A model generated the notes under the pieces. The model was not told the origin of the DNA. It did not search any database and worked only from the letters and a program-made list of their open reading frames with translations. From contig JACJID010000003.1 of the NCBI GenBank assembly GCA_014138725.1, positions 1 through 64,000 of the forward strand: a stretch of DNA of 64,000 nt. The letters are read 5' to 3'. Shown piece by piece: positions 58,995 through 64,000 of this stretch. Origin of the DNA: Kutzneria viridogrisea. Lineage in GTDB: Bacteria > Actinomycetota > Actinomycetes > Mycobacteriales > Pseudonocardiaceae. How positions within the stretch are numbered: position 1 is the stretch's first letter; each line of letters begins with the position of its first letter. The translations under genes and the position numbers were made by a program.

Positions 58995-61642
58995 GATCCA
59001 ACGAGCACGAAACCCGCCCACCGGTCCAGCCGCTCGTCCTGTCCGCGCACCGCGAGCGCCGTTCGCCGCAGTGCCTCCGCCTTCGGCAAGCCGTTCCGCA
59101 GCCCGGAGTAGAACCCCGTCATGAGCTGGTAGGCCGAGCTGTCGGGTACCTTCCACAAGCTGGCCAGGACGGAGTGGGCGCCCGCGAACAGCAGTGCACG
59201 GGGAAGGCCCATGGGGTCCTCCGAGCGTTGGGCATGGTAGACGCCGCTCTCGCACGCGGACAACGCAACGAGATCAAGCCCTGACGTCCGGATCCCGAGA
59301 ATCTCCTGAGCCGTCAGCACCCTGTCGGCCATCCGCACACCGGAGGCCAGCGGGTCCTCGGCGCTGAACGCCGCGTGCGCCGCGACGTGTACGGATCCAG
59401 CGGACCCGAGTGCGGCGAGCAGCGCATCGGCGGTGGCCGCGGCGCCGAGCAACGGAGCGACGCCCCAGCGCTCGGCCAGTTCGGCGGCCTCGATTCGGGC
59501 CCCGGCCAGGTCGCCGGTCGGGTCGCCGAACACGGCATGATCACCCTGACCGCCGTGACGAATAGCCAGCCGCCAGGACCGGAACAGCGAGGCGCTCGGG
59601 CTGATCACCAGCGGGTTACGCGCGAGCAGCACGTCATCGCCGAGTCGCACCGCGCCGAGTGGGATGTTGTGCAGCGGCCCGGTCAGGCCAACCACGACCG
59701 TGTCGCCCGGCTCGCACAGGTCGGCGAAGGGCGCGACCACGCCTGCGAACTCGTGGTGGAACAGGTCCTCCAGATCGGTGGCCAGTTCGCGCACCCGCGA
59801 GGCCGAGCCGAAGTTGGCGGCGGCGAATTTGGTCAGCCGTCTACGGTCGACCCGCGAGGACACGACACGCACGTGCGCGTCGCCACCGCCGACCGCGAGG
59901 AGTGTCAGGGTCTGGTCGTCCTGGAAGAACAGGTTCACAGCGACGGCCCGGCCGCTCGGTTCAGGCGCCCGGTCACGCAGTACGGCGGAGACCTCGGCGT
60001 GCGAGGCCGGACGTGCTTGACGCACCGCCACGTACTCAGCGGTTTCCGGGGACAGCGCGGCCAACGAGTGCCAGACCTGCGCCAGCTCCGCCTCGATCGA
60101 CTCGTGGGCGGCCCAGAACCCGTTGTCGCGGTTGACTTCGGCTCGCAGTCGACGGCGGCGCTCCAGCAGTTCGGCCTCGCGGGCGGCCAGCTCGGCGGGG
60201 ACGCCGGCTGGCAGGGCCAGGGCCGTGTCGCCGACCATGTCAAGGAACGTGCGGGCCCGAAGCGTCTCCATGGTCTGCCACGCTTCGTCGGCGAAGTCCG
60301 GCGAACCGGTCTCCCGCGCCAGTTCCAGCTGGATCCGGGCCAGCGCGACGAGCGCCTCACTGCGCTGCTCCTGCACCGCGATCCGCGAGGCCTCGTCCAG
60401 GGCGCTGCCGCGGACGGACTCGGCGATCGCCGTCGCCAGGCGGAGGAAGTCGGCCGCCTCGCCGCGCCGCCCGTCCTCCCGCAGCACCTCGGCGGCAGCC
60501 AGCAGGACGCCGAATCCGCCCTCGAAGTCGATCACGCGCAGGACGCGACCGTCTGGTGCGGTCCAGGTATGGGCAGCACCTGGTTCGGCAGGGGCGCTGT
60601 AGTACTCCAGGGCCCGCAGGTAGTGGTCCAGGGCAACACCGAGGCGCGGGCTCGTCCGGAGGATCCGGGCCGCCGTGACCTCGACTCCGGCCAGGAACCC
60701 GGACTTCCCGCTGCCGATCATCAGCTCCCTGGCTTTGGCCAGCATGAGCAGGGCCGTCCGTGGCACCCCGAGCCTGTTGTACACCTCTGCTATGCGGTCG
60801 TAGGCCTGCGCGGTGACCTGGACGATGTGGGTGTGCTTCTGCTCGGTCTCCGCGAGCGCGACGGCGTCCTGGAAGTAGCCGAGCGCGGTGTTGGCCTGGC
60901 CCATGTCCAGCCAGTACTCGCCTCTGAGCATCAGCTCGGCGATCTCGCTGTCCGCCGTGCGGTCGTCGTTGCGGTGATCGTTTGCGAGCAGGTGGTACCG
61001 ACGCGCCTCGGCCTCGTCGCCGATCCGCCACGCGGCTTTGGACAAGTCTCGGTAGAGGTGTTCCAGGCCGCTGCCGATCCCCAGGATCCGCTCGACGGCC
61101 GGGCGCTCGGTGACGCCTTCGCGACGGCGGGCTTCCTGCCCGGCGTGGTAGTGGCTCTCAGCTTCGCGCAACAGCGCGTACTCGCGCTCCACGGCGCCAC
61201 GCAAGCCCTCCAGTTTGGCCAGACCGGCCAGCGCGGCGTACAGGTAGTGGTCCTTGCTGTACCCCACCCGGCTGGATCGCGGGCCGAACCCGTCCGGCAG
61301 CGACCGCGCCAGCCGAACGTGGATCGCGGCCCAACACAACGCCGCGGCAAGGTTCCGGTCCTGGTCCCGATAGGTGATGGACAGAGCCTGCACCGCGATG
61401 ATCACCGGCTCCCGGGCGTCCGCCGCCACCGCGGCGAGCCACGACTGCCAGGACTCGGCTTCGACGATGTCGAAGAAGCCCGCCATGTTCGGATTGACTC
61501 GGCACTTCGCCAACAACAGGTCGCCGGTCGACCCGTGCTCGCCTGCGCTTTGGCGGTAGTCGGCCGGTTCCCACGTCAGGGCTGGTCGTCCGAGGAGCGC
61601 GCCAAGGCGGTCCTGGAAGTCCGGCTCAGCGGCCATCCGCAC
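58985..61642 (-). CDS. TPR-CHAT caspase-like protease
   Basis: 885 residues from GTG 61642; ATG two codons later is also possible. The first about 560 residues are TPR-like helices (GQANTALGYFQDAVALAETE, YNRLGVPRTALLMLAKAREL). The C-terminal CHAT domain has catalytic His756 in VHVAAHAAFSAEDP and Cys797 in VALSACESGVYH, with GLPRALLFAGAHSVLASLW after it. This is the caspase/separase-related peptidase fold. It overlaps the TPR gene upstream by up to 17 bases and the unknown gene downstream by 10. Confidence 0.9.
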   Translation of the reverse strand: MRMAAEPDFQDRLGALLGRPALTWEPADYRQSAGEHGSTGDLLLAKCRVNPNMAGFFDIVEAESWQSWLAAVAADAREPVIIAVQALSITYRDQDRNLAAALCWAAIHVRLARSLPDGFGPRSSRVGYSKDHYLYAALAGLAKLEGLRGAVEREYALLREAESHYHAGQEARRREGVTERPAVERILGIGSGLEHLYRDLSKAAWRIGDEAEARRYHLLANDHRNDDRTADSEIAELMLRGEYWLDMGQANTALGYFQDAVALAETEQKHTHIVQVTAQAYDRIAEVYNRLGVPRTALLMLAKARELMIGSGKSGFLAGVEVTAARILRTSPRLGVALDHYLRALEYYSAPAEPGAAHTWTAPDGRVLRVIDFEGGFGVLLAAAEVLREDGRRGEAADFLRLATAIAESVRGSALDEASRIAVQEQRSEALVALARIQLELARETGSPDFADEAWQTMETLRARTFLDMVGDTALALPAGVPAELAAREAELLERRRRLRAEVNRDNGFWAAHESIEAELAQVWHSLAALSPETAEYVAVRQARPASHAEVSAVLRDRAPEPSGRAVAVNLFFQDDQTLTLLAVGGGDAHVRVVSSRVDRRRLTKFAAANFGSASRVRELATDLEDLFHHEFAGVVAPFADLCEPGDTVVVGLTGPLHNIPLGAVRLGDDVLLARNPLVISPSASLFRSWRLAIRHGGQGDHAVFGDPTGDLAGARIEAAELAERWGVAPLLGAAATADALLAALGSAGSVHVAAHAAFSAEDPLASGVRMADRVLTAQEILGIRTSGLDLVALSACESGVYHAQRSEDPMGLPRALLFAGAHSVLASLWKVPDSSAYQLMTGFYSGLRNGLPKAEALRRTALAVRGQDERLDRWAGFVLVGSWL

Positions 61643-63314
61643 CGCCCTCGGCGAGCATCAGCGTCACCTGCCGCAGCGCGTTGCGGGCTCCCCCATAGTT
61701 GGGGTCCAGTTCGAGGGCCTGCTCATAGCATTGCTTCGCACGGTGCGGATCACTCTGACCGCGCAGGATCGCGTCCCCGAGGAACCGGAATGCCTGTGGC
61801 GTCGGCCGGATGGCAATCGACTCGGTGAAGTGCGCGATCGCCATCCGGTACTCGCCGAGCATGTAGTAGGCGTCGCCGAGGCCGAGCTGGGCGAACTCGA
61901 GGTCGGGATCGGCCGCCAGCGCCGCCTGGTACTCCGTGACCGCCTCGCGGTAGCGGCGCTGCTGAAAGAGCTGCTCGGCCGCGGCCAGGTGCGCATCGGC
62001 CTCCGAGACTGGCCGCGCGTCCGCCGGAAGGTAGTCCAGCACCTTCTCGTACAGCGCTGGATCCTTCACAGCGAGATCGTCGAGCAGTTCCGAACCCTTC
62101 TGCGCCCCAAGGCCAAGGACCATCGCGGCCATCATGTGCTCCTTGACCTCGCCGGCCGGGATCGACGGATCGATCGTCAGCGAGCCGTTCTCGAAGCGGA
62201 CCAGCAGCCGCCGCCGAGGCTGCCTGGCCTGTCCGGCCTCGGCCGACATGGTCGGCGGCGGCATCGCGGATTCCGGCAACTCCCCGCCAACCGCCTGTAG
62301 CATCCGGGCCCACTGGGGCGTCTCAGGATCCCCCACGGTGTAGCCCGTCATCACCATGAACCGGAGCAGCTCAACGTGTTCCGGCCCCGGTCGGCCGCCG
62401 AGCCGGGCCGTCAGCTCGACCCTCGCCTCGTCCCAGCGCCTGAGCTCGGTCAACGTCCGGGCGAGCTCGATCACTGTCTCGTCCCGCCGGTCGCCGTGCG
62501 CGATCATGTCGCGCAGCAGTGCCAGCCGCGGCTCCCAGTCCCGCACCTCGGCCAGCATGTCCACCAGCTGCTCCAACTCCAGCACGGAGTCGGCGGGCAG
62601 GCCGCGCAGCGCCTGAATCCAGCGCGCGATCGCCGCGGCGCGCTCGGGCCGCGGCAGCGCCGCGACCATGGCTGTGCGCAGGATGTTGAGCTCGTCCTCG
62701 GCGGCTGCCAGCAGGGTGGACGGCACTGGCCCGCCGTCCATCAGCTCGCGGCCGAGGCGGAGGAACGTGACGTAGTCGTCCACCGGCCCGGTGATCCGCC
62801 GTCGGCATTCGGCGTCAACCCTGCCGATGTCCGTGACCGCGCTCAGCAAACCGTCGATGGTCCTGTCATCCCGGATTCGCTCCGGGGTCAAGGACGCTGC
62901 CGCCGCGGCCAGGCCCGCCAGCGCGGCCAGCAGCGGTGCCCGGAGGTCGCGATAGGCGACGACCGCGAGCTCGAAGTGCCGTCTGCTCTCGGCGCTGCTC
63001 GACCGCAGTGCGTATCCCACCAGGAAGTGCCCAGCGGCCCGAGCCTCGGCCGCGAGGTGGCCGATCGTGATCAGCACCCGCCCGATCCGCTCGACATCCC
63101 GCCGACCAGCCAACACCTCGGTTCGAGCGTGTGCCAGCAGGTTCGCGCGATGGGCAACGAGCTCGGCTGTCCGGTCACGAACGTAGGAGGTCAGTTGCTC
63201 TGGCGACACCGAGGCCAGTACCCCTTGGACTGTCCGCTCCGCGTCCGGGTTCCGCTCGGGTTCGTCGGCAGCCAGGTTGCGTGCCCACTCTGAGCCGATC
63301 ACTTCAAAAAGCAC
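61626..63314 (-). CDS. Helical TPR protein, first gene of the CHAT operon
   Basis: 562 residues from GTG 63314 (VLFEVIGSEWARNLAAD), with GGGGGT six bases upstream; a longer start cannot be excluded. The N-terminal 350 residues are helical and unrecognised. The C-terminal 140 residues hold three TPRs (AAEQLFQQRRYREAVTEYQA, LGLGDAYYMLGEYRMAIAHF, ILRGQSDPHRAKQCYEQALE). A beta insert (RRRLLVRFENGSLTIDPSIP) separates them. It may sense a signal and dock to the TPR region of the CHAT protein. Confidence 0.8.
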   Translation of the reverse strand: MLFEVIGSEWARNLAADEPERNPDAERTVQGVLASVSPEQLTSYVRDRTAELVAHRANLLAHARTEVLAGRRDVERIGRVLITIGHLAAEARAAGHFLVGYALRSSSAESRRHFELAVVAYRDLRAPLLAALAGLAAAAASLTPERIRDDRTIDGLLSAVTDIGRVDAECRRRITGPVDDYVTFLRLGRELMDGGPVPSTLLAAAEDELNILRTAMVAALPRPERAAAIARWIQALRGLPADSVLELEQLVDMLAEVRDWEPRLALLRDMIAHGDRRDETVIELARTLTELRRWDEARVELTARLGGRPGPEHVELLRFMVMTGYTVGDPETPQWARMLQAVGGELPESAMPPPTMSAEAGQARQPRRRLLVRFENGSLTIDPSIPAGEVKEHMMAAMVLGLGAQKGSELLDDLAVKDPALYEKVLDYLPADARPVSEADAHLAAAEQLFQQRRYREAVTEYQAALAADPDLEFAQLGLGDAYYMLGEYRMAIAHFTESIAIRPTPQAFRFLGDAILRGQSDPHRAKQCYEQALELDPNYGGARNALRQVTLMLAEGGADGR

Positions 63315-63906
63315 TGAGACACCCCCGTGCCGGATCTCGTGCCGAAGTCTACTGGCCAGGCCACCCTTGAGTCCGGCGATGTGGTCAGGTCGTGGCCCAT
63401 GATCAGGACGGTGGCCGGCAGGCAGCCTCCGATCAGGTGGGACCGATGCCGGATCTTCTGCGGCTTCCGTCAAGTGGAAGGTCCCCTCAGCCACTTCTGG
63501 TGTTCCTGGGCGAATTTCACCAGCTCGTTGGCCAATCAGCCAGGCAGGGACGTGGATCCGTTGTGGTTGGCCTGGACGCTGAGCCGAACCAATCAATGCC
63601 GAACATGGACCGCGCGGGAGTCGGCGTCGAGCTCACACCGCGCGTAGCCCGTTCAGACGATGTTGGCACGTGCGAGAAGTCGGCCCGTGCCTGCTCAGGC
63701 GCCGGTCGGGGCGGCATCGCCGACTCGCCCTGCCCGGCACCGTTAGCCTGAACGTTGGCCAAGTTCACCTGGTCGTGGGACGTGACGGCAACTGCGTCTG
63801 CGCGCCAGGGTGATGTTTTGCCATCTGGAGTGAGCGGGGCGGAAAACCCGAGCACCTCGTAGTTGCGAGTGAAATCTATCGGTCTGGCCTGGGGAGGACA
63901 GAAACG
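63315..63906. other. 592-bp divergent region upstream of the CHAT operon
   Basis: Lower GC than the operon and no convincing gene. A minus-strand frame (63517-63924, 135 codons) has only moderate codon bias and overlaps the start of the next gene, so it is not called. The region must contain the promoters of the CHAT operon (minus) and of the gene starting at 63907. Confidence 0.4.
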
Positions 63907-64000
63907 GTGCCGCACGGAACGCAACCTGTTCGTGTCTTGGGGGCCGACTTACCGGAAACGCTGGCCAGGATCGCCGAGGACCGGGACTGGGCGGCGCTTG
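63907..64000 (+). CDS. Start of an unrecognised gene, 3' truncated
   Basis: A strong ribosome site GGGGAGG (63891-63897) lies nine bases before a GTG that opens a frame of 31 codons running off the window: VPHGTQPVRVLGADLPETLA then RIAEDRDWAAL. Third bases are mostly G or C. Too short to assign. Divergent from the CHAT operon. Confidence 0.6.
   Translation, partial: MPHGTQPVRVLGADLPETLARIAEDRDWAAL

Noticed and set aside
59000-59255. N-terminal extension of the 237-residue protein up to 59255
   Set aside because: That stretch is antisense-free but lies within the CHAT C-terminus in another frame; the ATG/GTG at 58994/58988 gives the normal short overlap.
63517-63924. 135-codon minus-strand frame in the region before the CHAT operon
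   Set aside because: Codon bias is only moderate, no ribosome site is seen, it overlaps the start of the gene at 63907, and no family is recognised.

Overview
The window is very GC-rich actinobacterial chromosome. It has strong G/C at third codon positions, many GTG starts and many 4-base stop/start overlaps. The cluster thrS - HIT protein - pgsA - patA - pimA (phosphatidylinositol mannoside biosynthesis) is typical of mycolate-type and related Actinobacteria. Together with a DUF222/HNH nuclease, STAND-type ATPases and several short interspersed repeat families, this suggests a filamentous member of the Pseudonocardiales. The genus assignment is inference. No rRNA, tRNA, CRISPR array, transposase or phage module was found. 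Both ends cut through genes: a glycosyltransferase on the left, and the first 31 codons of an unrecognised gene on the right.

Layout. 1-6.1 kb: glycosyltransferase (partial), a small hypothetical gene, a DUF4383 membrane protein, then an ABC transporter/two-component operon (ATPase, ABC-2 permease, histidine kinase, NarL-type regulator) and an FKBP prolyl isomerase. 6.2-10.6 kb: secreted GH84 N-acetylglucosaminidase, HAD-like protein and a secreted beta-propeller protein, all on the minus strand. 10.9-19.7 kb: the PIM-lipid cluster, split by a DUF222/HNH nuclease and a divergent MarR/YceI pair, then HIT, thrS and a PAP2 phosphatase. 19.8-24.5 kb: small membrane protein, Gfo/Idh/MocA oxidoreductase, HtrA-like protease, secreted DUF4232 protein, AraC regulator and methyltransferase. 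24.5-31.4 kb: MarR with a fused two-half ABC exporter, a secreted GH30 enzyme with a ricin-type domain, and a membrane protein. 31.8-35.2 kb: a two-gene alpha/alpha-toroid carbohydrate locus (GH88/GH105-like plus an unknown 796-residue protein). 35.4-39.6 kb: efeO, efeB and a phospholipase-C-like lipoprotein. 39.7-45.6 kb: amino-sugar kinase with a divergent RpiR regulator, an ABC exporter, a TetR/small membrane protein pair and an aldo/keto reductase. 45.7-48.5 kb: AraC regulator, and an operon of an ABM-fold protein, a MAB_1171c-like membrane protein and an ImmA/IrrE-type metalloprotease. 48.9-53.8 kb: a STAND ATPase with TPRs and a large LuxR regulator. 53.8-58.1 kb: GAP-family and DUF1269 proteins, then an MFS exporter coupled to a Baeyer-Villiger monooxygenase. 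58.3-63.3 kb: a three-gene operon of a TPR protein, a TPR-CHAT protease and an unknown 237-residue protein.

The most promising undescribed systems are the CHAT/TPR/unknown operon and the ImmA/MAB_1171c/ABM operon, which has an SOS-box-like site upstream. Both look like sense-and-cleave modules; this is inference from domains and gene coupling.

The window is also rich in interspersed DNA repeats: (i) a GGGACTCGCG family in five clusters at gene borders, mostly in fixed orientation to the preceding gene; (ii) hairpins with a GAAGGTGCCGTTC-type arm; (iii) a 22-bp-period array downstream of pimA; (iv) three 77/78-bp tandem units inside the efeO/efeB junction that keep ATGA translational coupling at each end. 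Clear palindromic operators can be read for the MarR/YceI pair, the second MarR, TetR and, less surely, RpiR.
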